Shown: positions 11,836 through 23,699, counted from the first letter of the stretch. The stretch: DNA of 64,000 bases from Manduca sexta (GCF_014839805.1 NC_051123.1:8228727-8292726), one strand, 5' to 3'. A program made the numbers and translations. The notes: a model not told the origin generated them from the sequence alone.

Positions 11836-12484
11836 GCCAAGTAGATATAGATATTTTTAATAATAATTCTATTAAAACATCTATCAATTTATAGAGAACG
11901 ATATTTCTTAAATGAAACAACATTTAATTACGCTTTTTTCATAAAATATATTAATATTTTTACTATTAAACTCTCGTCAAAAGTTCAATAACACTTAAAA
12001 TATGTAACTGACAACTGACGAGCGCAGACAGACATCGATAGCTATTAAAAGATTCCGTATTCATTTAATAATCTCAACGTATAAATTTCTCAGAGGTTTA
12101 CCTTCACAGTAATATAAAAGATTTCATTTGTTATTGTAATTGCACACATGCGTATATATCGACGTTTCATCGTGTTGCTGCAGGTAAAACTGCATTGTAT
12201 TGAAATAATAGGTAAAAGACCCAATCAATAAACAATGACACCAAGAGACTCGGTATGTTTATTTGTCATAGAAACATATGCGGTGTGCACCAACATAACT
12301 CAGCGAAGCGTGTAATTAATTGAAACAAGAAATATGTAAACGAAGTTATAATGCACTTATTTTTAAATTTAGAATTTTTTTTTATGGTTGCAATTTTGTT
12401 TTTGGTGTTTGCCCACAGAAAAAAATCAAACAAAAAAATTGCTGTTTTTTTAAACACCAACGTTTCTATTTACATTCTTTGCAG

Positions 12485-12554
12485 CATCCGCAAGGGAACT
12501 AAGTTCTACCAGGCAAATAATTATTATTACATAAAAGCAGCCGGAACTCTATAA
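12485..12554 (+). CDS. Candidate 3'-terminal exon, 23 residues
   Basis: A long pyrimidine tract ends in TTCTTTGCAG (AG at 12483-12484). The frame C ATC CGC AAG GGA ACT ... then runs to TAA at 12552-12554 and encodes IRKGTKFYQANN followed by YYYIKAAGTL. Joined to the 40-nt exon at 10342-10381 it reads through in phase. AATAAA occurs about 100 bases downstream (near 12653). The peptide is not one I recognise; upstream exons would lie before 10.3 kb. Confidence 0.35.
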
Positions 12555-13264
12555 GAATGTACTACATGTAAGAAATTGTATAATTATTCACTCCTACAAA
12601 TAGAAATGTAACTAGTATTTTACGTAACATTTATGTTAATGATAGAAATCATAAATAAACCAGATCAATGATTATAATTTATGATGCATGATCTATCACT
12701 TCGTCTAAGACTTAATAAAGTAGATTTAGGTTTTTAATTTGGCAGTTGCTGATAGGAGTTTTAGGTGACTTGCAATGACTTAAGGGTATACACTTTACAG
12801 GGCTACAGACGGACGAGTGAAACCATTCATAAAAAACTAGACATTTGGCAAACAAGAATTACTGACTGAACCGAACCAAAAAAACTTGAAAATAAAGGCG
12901 GTAACTTCAATTAATTCTTATCGTAAAAAAGAATTTCCTGTAGTAATTGGATTTAATTGGATTGGATTTAAGTAAATTTACATCTAAAATTTGTTTATAA
13001 TATTTTAAAGTGAACCTAATACTAAGTTTAAATTAAAGATCGATAGAGATTTTACAATTTGAGAGTTCGTATGAGGAAATCAACATCCAATCAGTTAAAC
13101 AACAATAACACTTAATTTTTACCGGCACACTAGTAAAAGGCGATTACAATTCTTTCGCATCTTCATTTTATAGAAAGTGATTGTTGTCTTTGGACATTGG
13201 GAATGCGAGCTCTTTCGCATCAGCCCGAGGATACAAACTACCACGAATAAACACCACCCACTAA
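12555..13264. other. AT-rich stretch without identified genes
   Basis: Nothing recognised beyond the poly(A)-like AATAAA near 12653. Confidence 0.4.
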
Positions 13265-13480
13265 GTCACAGGAAAGCAAAATTCGCAATTTCGACTACTT
13301 GAACAAGATACCTTTCCAGTTATTTTAATTTAAAAACCAAACTACTTAACAAATGATTTCTTATGTTTACGCGAATGTTAGATATAAAAATTAAACAATT
13401 TTTCGGATTTTATAGCGGTTTTAATATTTTATTTTTCTCTGGACGTTTCGAAGACTGCAGCCTTCATCGTCACGGGGGGG
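13265..13480. repeat. Dispersed repeat plus one arm of the palindromic MITE family
   Basis: 13265-13352 matches 6790-6880. 13354-13480 carries the arm TTCGGATTTTATAGCGGTTTT and then GACTGCAGCCTTCATCGTCACGG, the same order as at 14930-15060. Confidence 0.55.
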
Positions 13481-14900
13481 ACTGACTTAACAGATTTTGT
13501 AAAAAAAAAATCTATGGGACCAATGTGGAAGTATATTCTATCAAATGAAACAAAATTTTCGAGATCAAAAAGAATCGCGTCTAATTTTATTGATAACCTT
13601 CTCCTTTTGTTGAGGTCGATTAAAAAAGTAACTGTTCAGTCGAGCTTTATCTTAACTGCCTACTTTTCTTTGAAACAAGAGATACCAATCCAGGGCTCAG
13701 ACGAGATAGACCATTCAACTGATATCTTCTATCATAAATGTGAAAGTTCGGGAAAAAATTTGAATCTCGTTGAGAGAAGCGCATCAACCGATGATTGGAT
13801 TTAAATGAAATTTATTGCACTCAAAGACTAAATACGAGACAAAAAAAGTCACAAACAAACAATGCCACGAGCAATAGCTAGTATAAAGTATAAATCTATC
13901 ATAATGACCAAACATCCCAGACAGTAAAAAAGGAAAAAAGTAAACCAAATAGACATCAGCTATTCTAAGAATCCACGGTAATTTATCAACACTGCGGTTC
14001 CCTTTCTTACTTAGGTAAGTTTATATAGGAATAGCTATTATCAGCAGTATGGCTACCTTCAAGGAGCAAGGTCAGTACAACGACTGCTTTACCTGATAAG
14101 CGATTTTGGGAATGTTTAATACTGGATAGCTCTTTGGATACTGTTGAATACTTAGGTAGTTTTATGTAGCCTATGTAGCCCGTGGTGTAGTAACTAGACA
14201 AGGTTTAACGCAACACAATGATGAGACGCTGTACATAGGTACAGGCACGCTGTAACTTTGTATAGCGTCTTTGCGAGCTATTAGATGGAACCTATGAAAG
14301 TTAAAAACATAATATTAGTGGCCTAGGCGAACTCAAACAGGTCCACATAATTACATGATAATAATAATGATTCTTAATTATATTAAGATGGTATTAATAT
14401 ATAAAGTTAGCTTACATTGCTGAGCTGGATAGATTTATATTATTACTATACCTAGATACTAAATATTGTAAAGTTTTATCCACTTATAATGATGGTACAC
14501 ATAAGGTACCACATTCTATATTTTGTTTTATCATAATATTACTGTGAACTATCGCTGATGGATCTAATTGAATAGATAATAAGGTAGTATTTGCGCTAAA
14601 ATCGGCTTCAACGAGTCGTTTTAGAAATTCAGCGGGCTATGAAATAAAAAAAATGTCTCTCGTTGACATAATAGTATAAGATAGGTAATGAATAACACAG
14701 GGAGGTCATAAAAACAAACAAAAAATTGCTATTTCAAGTTTCATTATTGATGTTGAACTGGTTTTAGATTCCTATGAAACCGATTTTTAAATATGGAAAA
14801 AAACTTTTATATGTATTGGTTTGAAAATCTCATTCCTAGTAATAATAGAATAAAACTATTGTTGACTTTTAACATTATCAAAGCCTGTATTTAGGAAAAA
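13481..14900. other. Intergenic or intronic stretch without clear features
   Basis: A 96-codon ATG frame at 13514-13804 (plus) has no recognisable domain and is flanked by repeats. I do not call it a gene. Confidence 0.35.
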
Positions 14901-14924
14901 AGAACCAAAAATATTTTAAGAATT

Positions 14925-15175
14925 TATGGTTACGTGAATGTTAGAAATTAAAATTAAACTATGTTTCGGATTTTATCTCGGTCTTTTATATTTTAATTTT
15001 TTCCCAATGTTACAAAGACTGCAGCCTTCGTGGTCACGGCGGGGAATGACGAGTTGGTCATCCGCATTCAAAGTTACAAAGTTCTTCGAAACATCGGGAG
15101 AAAATTAAAATATAAAAAACCGCAGTAATATACGAAAAATAGTTTAATTTTAATATACTTACATATTTTAAGAAT
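14925..15175. repeat. Full palindromic MITE (CGGATTTT family)
   Basis: The left half (AAATTAAAATTAAACTATG..., ATATTTTAATTTTTTCCC, ACAAAGACTGCAGCC) is mirrored on the right (TTCGAAACATCGGGAGAAAA, TTAAAATATAAAAAACC, AATAGTTTAATTTTAA). The centre near 15040 contains GGTCACGGCGGGGAATGACG. This is the most complete copy of the family in the window. Confidence 0.65.
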
Positions 15176-16097
15176 ATTAAACAATAGCATATTTAAATGA
15201 CCATTTCGTTTATAGGCAGGTAGGAGCAAGAAACGTTTCATTCAACGAAGACCGTTGTTTCCGTTCAAAAAGATTAACTCCAGGGACCAATAAAAACAAA
15301 ATTGAAACATAACTTTCGTTATAGCGCGGATTCTCAGCATTCAATCTATATGCCGATACGTCACATTTTTTTAATTTATTGGTAGGCAAGTACCAACACA
15401 ACAAACTTTGCAGAGTGACTCCTTTCTATACCAAGTTAAACAAATATACCGATAACAGATGGTAGGTAGTACATCGAGAAAGCGTATGAGCAATAAGACA
15501 CCAAGTTAATAAGTTCAATTTTTGTTACACGTCTTGTAACACGGACGCTACGGCTACGATCATAATCAATCCTTTTCGCTACTAATTCCGATCAAAAACA
15601 AGCACAGTTTATAAACAACGCACACAAACACACACCATTATCGGCTTTATGTGAAAAAAATCGTTTCGTTTGTCACTAATTTAAAAAAGTACGAAAAACA
15701 AAAACCGCCGCCGATCGGACGACGTTCGCGACCCGCCGAGCCAAACAAACTTGCCTGTTGCCGTGTACAGGCCATTGGCCAACGGTCTAACCATCGAAAA
15801 GGTACGTCTACTCTTTCATTTTATAATACTACTAAATTAAAAGACATTCCACTCTATAATAAGAGCAGTGCACGGCGCTGTCTTTAAAATCCATTCGGAT
15901 AATATAGCGAGAACAAATATTCCGCTTGTGCGAAAGAGATAGCAATACCTTAGTTCTGTGGTGTAAATGAAATAGAGTTGCGGTTGGAACAAGACAGATA
16001 TATGAGCAAAAAACTTCTTCGGATCACGTGTGTTAACTGTAAAATGGTTCTTATTCCATTGTTTTGTATATTAAAATTGAATATCATTCAGTGTTAG
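15176..16097. other. Intergenic stretch before the 3' end of the minus-strand gene
   Basis: A 78-codon plus-strand ATG frame at 15651-15887 is Arg/Lys-rich and lies in a slightly GC-richer patch, but has no recognisable domain or exon context. No other feature is seen. Confidence 0.35.
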
Positions 16098-16103
16098 TTT
16101 ATT
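16098..16103 (-). terminator. Poly(A) signal AATAAA of the 190-residue protein gene
   Basis: The plus-strand TTTATT is AATAAA on the minus strand, about 105 bases after the stop codon at 16209. This is a normal spacing for a short 3' UTR. Confidence 0.45.
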
Positions 16104-16208
16104 GTTTTGGCGCGTATTTTAAAGTTTTAAGTAACATTTCAATCAGTGATACTGTACTTGTAATGGAATATTTTGCCAGACAAACATGAAAAAAATATAT
16201 TATAGGTA

Positions 16209-17314
16209 CTAAATCTCCAAAATATTTTTTTCAGCGACTTTTGGCCTCAATGTCGGTGGCAGTATACTATCGACTTTTGGCGACGGAGGCTTTACGGGAG
16301 CATGAGACTTTTTGACAATTTGTAAAACAACATTGGCACTTTTCAAGTCATGTTTTTTCGGTTCTTTCGAGGCCTTTGGCCCGCCAGTATCTGTCGGTGT
16401 AGTAGGCTTATTTCTGGCCGGTCTTTCTGGATCAGAAGGTTTCTCTATTCGCTTGACTGTTGGTTTAAGCCGGTCAATACTTCGTTTAACTTTAACCTTA
16501 GCTGCAGTTTCTTGTGGAGGAGCTACAAACGTGAATATGAATAATATTTTTAGAAGGCAACATGACATCCAAAAGTATTACAAATAATCGACTTATAACT
16601 TAATTACCTGTCCTAGGCCTATTTCTGGTCACAGGCTTGGTCTCCGCGCTACCTATTTTGGTAGTTTCTTCAACTGCAGTCGTAGAATAAGCGGGTTGTA
16701 CCGCTTTGCTGCGTGAACTAAAAGTCGCTTTAAAAAAATTCGCCGAAAATCCTTTACTTTTTGTAGTTGGAGATTGCGGGCTGTTCGAGGGTTGTCTAAA
16801 AAAAAACAAAAAGACACTTATATAGTCAGGGGACACCCGGGTTTGAACCGGGGACCTCTCGATCTGCAGTCGAATGCTCTACCACTGAGCTATATCCCCA
16901 TGTACATTTGTGTTGTAAATTGTCATAGGTTTGTAACACTTGAAGCGACCTCTATAAAAAAGCGTAGTCAAGTTGTTATTTCAAGTACTACCACTAGGTG
17001 TCGCTAAAGCGATATTTTCAAAACAATATTATTACTTCTATTTAAAAATACTTACTGGAGTTTAATATTATTAGGCACCCCTGGCGCCCTTTGCTGCATA
17101 ACCTCCTCGATCTGGAACAAAAAAATATATAAAATTAAAACTATGACTAAAATTTGCCTACGTGCTAAATGGTAGTTTATTCTACGTCCTTAGTAGTAAC
17201 CCATTATTATTATTCCCATAATAAGTATCTAAAATGTGTTGAAGTTGTGGGAAATTTGTAGATAATGTCCTTAGTACATTGGTTTCATAAATTACTTACA
17301 AGACGACTAAACAT
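16209..17314 (-). CDS. Four-exon gene for a 190-residue basic Pro/Lys-rich protein, unknown function
   Basis: Coding exons on the minus strand are 17300-17314, 17056-17111, 16608-16795 and 16209-16522 (573 nt including stop). All junctions are GT-AG (GTAAGT, GTAAGT, GTAATT donors) and the phases match: ATG TTT AGT CGT CTT opens exon 1, exon 2 ends CA joined to A of exon 3, and exon 3 ends G joined to CT of exon 4. The protein begins MFSRLIEEVMQQRAPGVPNN. It has a Ser/Thr-rich middle (about residues 25-80) and a Lys/Pro-rich C-terminal half with basic clusters (KVKVKR, KRIEKP, KEPKK) that could be nuclear localisation signals. It contains no Cys or Trp, no membrane segment and no signal peptide, so it is probably intrinsically disordered and nuclear or RNA/DNA-associated (inference). 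An initiator-like TCAGT at 17462-17466 would give a 5' UTR of about 150 nt. Intron 2 hosts a tRNA-Cys gene on the same strand. I do not recognise a family. Confidence 0.75.
16828..16899 (-). tRNA. tRNA-Cys (anticodon GCA)
   Basis: The minus strand gives a 72-nt cloverleaf with no intron. The acceptor stem GGGGATA pairs with TGTCCCC. Box A is TAGCTCAGTGG, the anticodon loop CTGCAGA holds GCA, and box B is GGTTCAAACCC. The discriminator base is U (16828), the known identity base of tRNA-Cys. CCA is not encoded. A T-run suitable for RNA polymerase III termination follows within about 20 bases (near 16801-16812). The gene lies wholly within intron 2 of the 190-residue protein gene, in the same orientation. 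Confidence 0.96.
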
Positions 17315-18795
17315 GGTCCCGATCACGAATTCAAGAACACGTGCATTGTGCAACCACTTGAAACTAACAATGCCGTGCAATTAATTTCTTATCGCTAAAA
17401 AAATCGTACGTCATATACAAACAAGATAGGTGATTGATTTGATTTACCACGATAAATTGGTACTGACGAGTCCTTCGCACGCCTGTCCACATAGTTAAGC
17501 TTTTACAATCAACGACACTTTTATCCTTTGCTATGATCTTTCCAATAGGGGCAAATATTTCCGTTTACATTTCTCGTCAGCCTTCTGGTGAAAATATTAC
17601 AATCCAATCTAATTTATTTTGTTTGGCTGTATTATGAGAGTGAGTTTTCCATATATATTATAATTCTCTTTGATCAGAGTGAAAATATTGAAATATTATA
17701 TTCGATGACAATTTATTGTCACTTTATGTCGATGTATTTTTTTTTGTTACCGCCCTGTAATTTGTACCATAAATTAAATAACGACATAAAGATTACTTAT
17801 TGTTTTTCTGTTTCGTGAACTCTATGGTAAAAAAAAACTTGGTGATAAGTTGGTTTTTTAGGTCTTTTTTGTATACACAAATTTATTCTAATTTTAACTC
17901 TGTTTTATCTGATGCTTCCTTTTAGATGGGCATACCACTTTTGTTGACAATGTTTAGAGAAATCTAGTCGAACTTTATCTTACCTCGGTTTCGTGCATAT
18001 TGCAATATCACTTCCGTTCTTTGGGCACCCACTCGGTTTCTGTTTTTATAGATCATCAGATATGTGGCAGACGCGGCCCGCCCAATGCCATTTTATTATT
18101 TTAATACTTAAACATTTGGCTACACGATCATATTAATTGATATTCTCTTGAATTGATTTCATATATTAGCTTTAATTATTGACAAAATTTTAAGTTTCAT
18201 ATTGAACAATGCATGATAAATCTAATATTAGTGCATAAGTATTTTTTAAAGACTTGAATTTATAAGTATCTTGAGTTTGGACACCTACTTATTCAAGAAG
18301 AATGAGTGGGAAAAACGAAAGAATCTTTTGTATCATATTAATAAAAAATTGGTAAATATTATGAAATATATTTGCAAACTTTAATTGTGTACAATATACG
18401 TTAAATAGATCCTTTAAGCTAGCTAGCTACATCCTAAAATCTATATTTAAATACTTCATTTAACAAAAAAACACACTATTTTGTATTGACCTTAAGTCTG
18501 ACAAATATTTGACTCAATGAAATCAGCAATTGATAGTCCTTCTGTGCTGGAAATGACAAGTTCGTAAGCAGTTTAAGGCGTGGTAGAAATAACAGCGTGA
18601 TATATTGTCTAATATGAATCAATCGGAATTATTTATAACGAGGTTACTATAGGATAAGAAATATCTTATATGCAGAAAATTAAGTTTCACATTGAAGGAC
18701 GCTCTGAGATTTTCGGTGGCTGACGGCATTGACAAGATATTGGGTAAATGATGCACAAGAGGCTTGCCTGCTATATTAAATACACGCTTATGATT
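17315..18795. other. Intergenic stretch with likely promoter of the minus-strand gene
   Basis: The first 150 bases probably carry the 5' UTR and promoter of the gene at 16209-17314 (minus-strand CTCGTCAGTACC near 17461). The rest is AT-rich with no recognised element. Confidence 0.35.
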
Positions 18796-18969
18796 TTACC
18801 AAGGTCTCATTCCTTGGATGGTGTGAGGCTCTTCCCAAGAGCCGAATCCTGCGAGAGTTGCGGTTGCATGCACTTGCGCACCTTCGATCTTAGAGAGTGA
18901 GATTCGAATGGTCGTTGTAGTAGAGGGCCATGTCCATTGTTTAGTAATTGGACAGTATATAATACAGGC
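18796..18969 (-). CDS. Exon-like open frame, 57 codons, unrecognised
   Basis: A minus-strand frame without ATG is open for 57 codons to TAA at 18796-18798, in a patch clearly GC-richer than its surroundings. The translation (ISLSKIEGAQVHATATLAGF then GSWEEPHTIQGMRPW) looks protein-like. The plus strand also has a Cys-rich 36-codon frame here. It may be an old coding exon, a LINE fragment or chance. Confidence 0.2.
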   Translation of the reverse strand, partial: ACIIYCPITKQWTWPSTTTTIRISLSKIEGAQVHATATLAGFGSWEEPHTIQGMRPW

Positions 18970-19539
18970 TTAGTATATTTATATTGTATACTTGACGCAT
19001 GTACCTCGCGCTTTAATTTCGATGGAAGTAAGCAATTATCAAAAAAATAATCAAAGTAAAATTTACTTTTTCAAGTTTTACATACCATAATTTATTTTAT
19101 TTTTAATAATTAATTATAGCCTCAATTAAACTACAAAGCTATATGTATCTATCATAAGTTGTATTAGACTTGTCTTGATTATTCATAAATCGCACTTTGC
19201 TTGTCTTAAATTCCTATCCACCTACATGCTACCATTTTTGTGAGAGGAAATATTATAATTGCATTACTTAATGCAGCCATTGAACCCTTTCTTAACGTAT
19301 AACAATAACATAGTAGAGAATAAATCATTGTTGAATGACAATATAAAATTCAAAATATAACTTTTTTATCGTTAGGAAATGGATCATTGATAAGAATAAT
19401 AGCAACTTTATCTGCAATCTGCATGAAGGAATGAGACTACAGCTAACCTAAAAGACTGACTTCAAACACTGATCTCTTTCTGCGTAGATCGGACCGTCAA
19501 CAGCTAAAAAAAAGTTGTACAATTGTAAAAAGATATTGT
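18970..19539. other. AT-rich stretch without identified features
   Basis: No coding signal or repeat that I can name. Confidence 0.4.
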
Positions 19540-19680
19540 AATTTTGGATTTTCGAAAGACAAACACCACAGTCTTCCCTTAACCATGTAAGCTGCAAAGT
19601 CTTCGAAATGTCGGGAAACAGTAATAATATAAAAAAACGTGATAAAATCCGCAAAATACCTATAGTTTTATTTCAATAGA
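19540..19680. repeat. Fragment of the palindromic MITE family
   Basis: Carries GTCTTCGAAATGTCGGGAAA and GATAAAATCCGCAAAATA, matching the right half of the element at 14925-15175. Confidence 0.5.
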
Positions 19681-19904
19681 CCTCAGCTAATCCAAAGTAG
19701 CCTCTTATTTTATTATGACTATTGATTTATATCCATCACACTAACAGTGCATTTTAATTTCTTTCTGTCTCTCTACACCTCGTAGGTCGGTAGAGTCGTT
19801 TCAACAGGTCTTTGTTATTACGCCAAGTTATTAGCTGGTAATAGGTTGTTTGTATCTCCCCGAATAGCCTATAAACAGGTGTGAAACTCGCCGTAATAGC
19901 CCAT

Positions 19905-20062
19905 GTAACTGCAACATTCTGGAATCAGCCTCTGTATATCCAGTTTCTAACAGGCCGGCGTAATTGGCGAAGGGTTAATCATCACTCGTTAGCACACACT
20001 CTATCTGAACTCTACCATTTACCATCAGGTATAGTGGGGTCAATTTTGACAAGCACGTATAA
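19905..20062. mobile_element. SINE-like repeat (family 3), degenerate copy
   Basis: The order CTGGAATCAGCCTCTGTATA, AACAGGCCGGCGTAATTG, TTACCATCAGGTATAGTGG, GCACGTATAAAAAA matches the better copy at 25330-25580. There is no coding capacity. Confidence 0.55.
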
Positions 20063-20096
20063 AAAACTAAGAAAGATATGCACTCGCACACATGCA

Positions 20097-20281
20097 CCCA
20101 CTTTCCGCTGTGTGTTTTCGTCCCTTGATTTAATAGGGGCGAGCCTTTCATCATATCTGACATAATTTCCAGACTCAAGGCTGATATTGAGCAAAAACAC
20201 CCAATATCACTGCCTGTTCCGAGGATGGAACTGAAGACCTCAGCTCTGCGTATTGTAATACAACTACGCCACTAAGGTGGG
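20097..20281 (-). mobile_element. tRNA-derived SINE (family 2), truncated
   Basis: Shares GGGGCGAGCCTTTCATCATA, TTCCAGACTCAAGGCTGATA and the box-A end ACAACTACGCCACTAAGGTGG with the other family 2 copies. Box B is degraded. Confidence 0.6.
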
Positions 20282-20361
20282 TACTAAGATAAATGTAGAC
20301 CACAAATCACTACCTAATATTTGATACGCCTTATTCTGCCGTGCTAAGCGCAAAAGTTAGG

Positions 20362-20655
20362 GAACCCTTATTTGGAGATAATCGAAGTTTTGTATAGTTT
20401 AACGTTTTTTATCTGTTTATCTGAGTAAAGCTGTGATAATAAGCTCTGTTTCTCAGTGCTCAACGGCACTGAGAATAGATATAGGACCGTTGTGATTGGT
20501 TATTATTGTTGTATTTCAATATTAGCCAATCACAACGGCCCTACGTCTACGCACTGCGAAGACTGCCATGCCGTCAGCACTGAGAAACAGACTTGTTATC
20601 ACAGTCTTACTCGGTCGTTCGATAAAAAACGTCTATGAATAAGGGGGTTATAGTT
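20362..20655. repeat. Long palindromic MITE
   Basis: The two halves are extended inverted copies about a centre near 20515. GTGATAATAAGCTCTGTTTC pairs with the complement of AACAGACTTGTTATCAC, TCTCAGTGCT with AGCACTGAGA, CCGTTGTGATTGG with CCAATCACAACGG, and GTTTTTTATC with GATAAAAAAC. Arms are roughly 130-140 bases. Two short ATG frames here are by-products of the palindrome. Confidence 0.75.
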
Positions 20656-21835
20656 TTGTATGTAAAACTGAGATAGAGAAAACTCTTTTAAGGTTTTTTA
20701 ACAGTTCTAAACAAGATACCTTTATTTAGGTAAGTTCATTGGATAGGTATTCCTTAAAACTATCCGACGCAATAAAAATCAAGATTTTGTTTTTTTTTTT
20801 TGTGATACCGCTTTTGAACTTAGCACGTCAGTATTTATATCTTGATAACCTGCGATATTTTGTTACAGTTTATAGTCACCATAAAGCGATTTTGAAGATT
20901 TATTTTTACACAGATGTTTACAATCCACATCTCATGGTTACCGTACGTAACCTTGCTCTGAAACGTTATCTTATCACGATACAAGATTACGCTGATTTCG
21001 CATATCTTTTTTCGTAAGGCATGAATATCTATTTCTATTGTCAATTCGTATTGGTAAGTTTACAGATTTTTGATATTATATTGAATTAATCTCACATGCT
21101 AGCTTTACGTATGGACAATTTATTTATGTATATGTTGGATAATGGTTTAATACATGTTAAAACTTTTATTAATACATAAGTAAAAAGTATATTAATATAT
21201 TTTGTGAAGATTTCCTGCGTTATGTCTGACAAGAATCCATAATGATTTTATTTCCAGTATACATAATCAGCGACTACTATAATCTCTATAGTCCATGATG
21301 ACAAATACTTAGAATTTGTGATGATTAGAGATATGGAATAATTAATTATTAAAATAATCAATGACATGTTTTTTTTTTCGTGAGAGGATATTTAAGGAAA
21401 TAGATATTTATTCTCTAATTTGTATTTGTCTGTGATAACACATTTTTAAAATACGAAGAAGCGAGATTGTGTAATTAAAAACTACGCGATACAAAAGTAC
21501 ATAGAGCTAAAGTAATCTTTCTAATGTGTACTTAACAGTTATCTAAAAGAACATTATGATTGTGGTATTATTACACGCGCAACCTTTCTTCTTTTTCTAC
21601 TATTTGTAGTTTATAATGTATATTATATTGAAAAATGAGGACGAAGGTAAAGTAACAAAGTTTAGAGGAATTTCCACCATAAATAAATGTTAGATTCGAC
21701 TCTGCGTAAATAATTAGCGTCAATTGAAAAAGTCCATATAAGACTTTGTTTTTTTTTTTTAAATATAATTTATGCAATAAACATTAATTTAAAAGTCCAT
21801 ATGAGTTTTAGTTAAGTATCTATTTCAAATAGAAT
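20656..21835. other. AT-rich stretch without identified features
   Basis: A 92-codon plus frame (20739-21017) and a 68-codon minus frame (21571-21777) lack coding-like composition and exon signals. Confidence 0.4.
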
Positions 21836-22078
21836 TTATACAATTAAAATGTGTGCAGTAATAAAAAAGTGTGCAGATTGTACAATGAGAACACTTGGAC
21901 GGAAATAGATAAAAGGTAGACGGTTCAGTTTAATACCGTCCAAGTCCTGCGAAATCCCGCGAATTGAAGATCTAGTCTCGATGCGATACGGGCCAGCCAT
22001 GAAGAACACTATAAACTCCTGCAGGGAGTTTTTCGAACGATCTAGATTGCACTGCATTATCTGTATATAGTTGTTCAT
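21836..22078 (-). pseudogene. Possible remnant of a LINE ORF2 endonuclease N-terminus
   Basis: The minus-strand frame contains IQIMQCNLDRSKNSLQEFIV followed by GPYRIETRS. It resembles the start of the APE-type endonuclease of R1/jockey-superfamily LINEs, where a conserved Asn (LQxNLxRS) precedes an EPY motif. The spacing between the two is shortened and Glu is missing, so this would be a decayed fragment. The resemblance is from memory. Confidence 0.3.
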
Positions 22079-23695
22079 ATAATAACATATTCCTTTTTCT
22101 TTGGATCCTAGTTAAAGTTACCACATTTGCCACATCCTGATACCCATAAAATGTTGAATGAAAATCTTGTTTCTGCGATTTTTATTGCTCATGACGTAAT
22201 AGCTAACAGTGCACTAAGCATGATTTCATACGACCATAAAACTCGCTTGTATACGAGGCTCAAAAATAATTTGAATTCGCACAAAATGACGTAAACCGAG
22301 CCTTATCCGGAGGCACAATAAAAGTGTAATGAATTGAACAATTTGTTGTATCTCTGTATGGTACGTTGGGGGACAATGTAATTTTAACATGTATGTATTG
22401 GGCAATATCAATATTGACTTCTTTCTGGACAAACGACTATTTAAATGTGTGCATATAGATGAAGTTCATAGATCAAACTTTTGCGAAATTTATCGAAAAA
22501 AATATATAGAATATAATATTATAATATTGTTTTGTATAAAATGTTAAGTATAATATGTAAAAACAAAAGAGTAATTTAAAAATTGAACAAGTCGAATTAT
22601 TAGAAGGCTAAGCATGCTAACATTTTTGATAACGCATGAAGAGCCTTGAGAATAGTTTTGTCAAAATGCAGTCATATTAAAACTCGATACTGTGTGGCAG
22701 TATTATAAGGAGATTGTGGAAATTAGAATCTAACCATCTTTGTTCTCAGAAGGCGGTACCTACCGTAAGTAATATGGAAGCCAGACCATTAATGATAGAT
22801 ATATAATTTTATTTTAGAATTAAAAAAGCTATCCGACGAAGACGAAGAAAAGGTAGCAACTTTTTGTCTTTTACGCAACATTTAAAAAAAACTAAGTATA
22901 GCGTTTATTTAACTTGCTGGCAGTCAATAAATTCTCGTTGCGTATTGCACCGGCCCGATATGATCGTAGCAAATTGAGAAACTGCACTTGTTTTACTGAT
23001 GAGTTGTTCTCACAGTCGGCTACAAATACAAATTACTTATTATAATATTGTCGTGGGAAAAGGACGTGGGTGTACAAACAAGTATTATAATTAACGAGAT
23101 AAACAAAGGTGTTAAAAAATTAAGCACTTAATTAAATCAATTATTCGTTAACAGATTTTCAATTTAATTACGTAAAGTGTAATAAATGCAGCGGTTTTTA
23201 TAATAATGTTATAATTTAATTTGTTAATGTTTAAAATTATTGTTACGTTGTTTAATTTTAGAATCTCTTAAACACATTCGGTATTAACTGCTAGTACTGC
23301 TAGGTACCTACTCGTAATTTTACAAAGGGCATTGCCCTTTATCCCTTCACTGTTCAGCATCATCAGACAATACAAAACGCGACACTACAATAGGTTTTAT
23401 GTATATGTGATTATCAAACTCAACATGGACTAAGTATTTAAACATATCTATAAATATAACAAAACTAGAGTGTTTTTCTTAGAATAGTAGACGGCTTTCG
23501 GCACATTGTTTTATGTATAAAATTAACGCATACGCGTGCGTAAAGTGCATTTATTTAGGGCTAACCGTACATTTACGTGACTGAATTAAAGTTATTGAAT
23601 CTTGTTTATGAATGTGGCCACACGAGACGGGGGCCGGGGTTCAATACCAAACAACTACGGCTAATGATTTATACATTTTCAATTAGTTCCATACA
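22079..23695. other. AT-rich stretch without identified features
   Basis: No gene, RNA or named repeat seen. Confidence 0.4.
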
Positions 23696-23699
23696 TGCG

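Noticed and set aside
13514..13804. 96-codon plus-strand ORF
   Set aside because: No domain, no exon context, flanked by MITE arms. It may be part of a transposon, but nothing identifies it.
16312..16587. Plus-strand ORF of 91 codons
   Set aside because: It is the antisense shadow of exon 4 of the minus-strand gene, whose splice phases are consistent.
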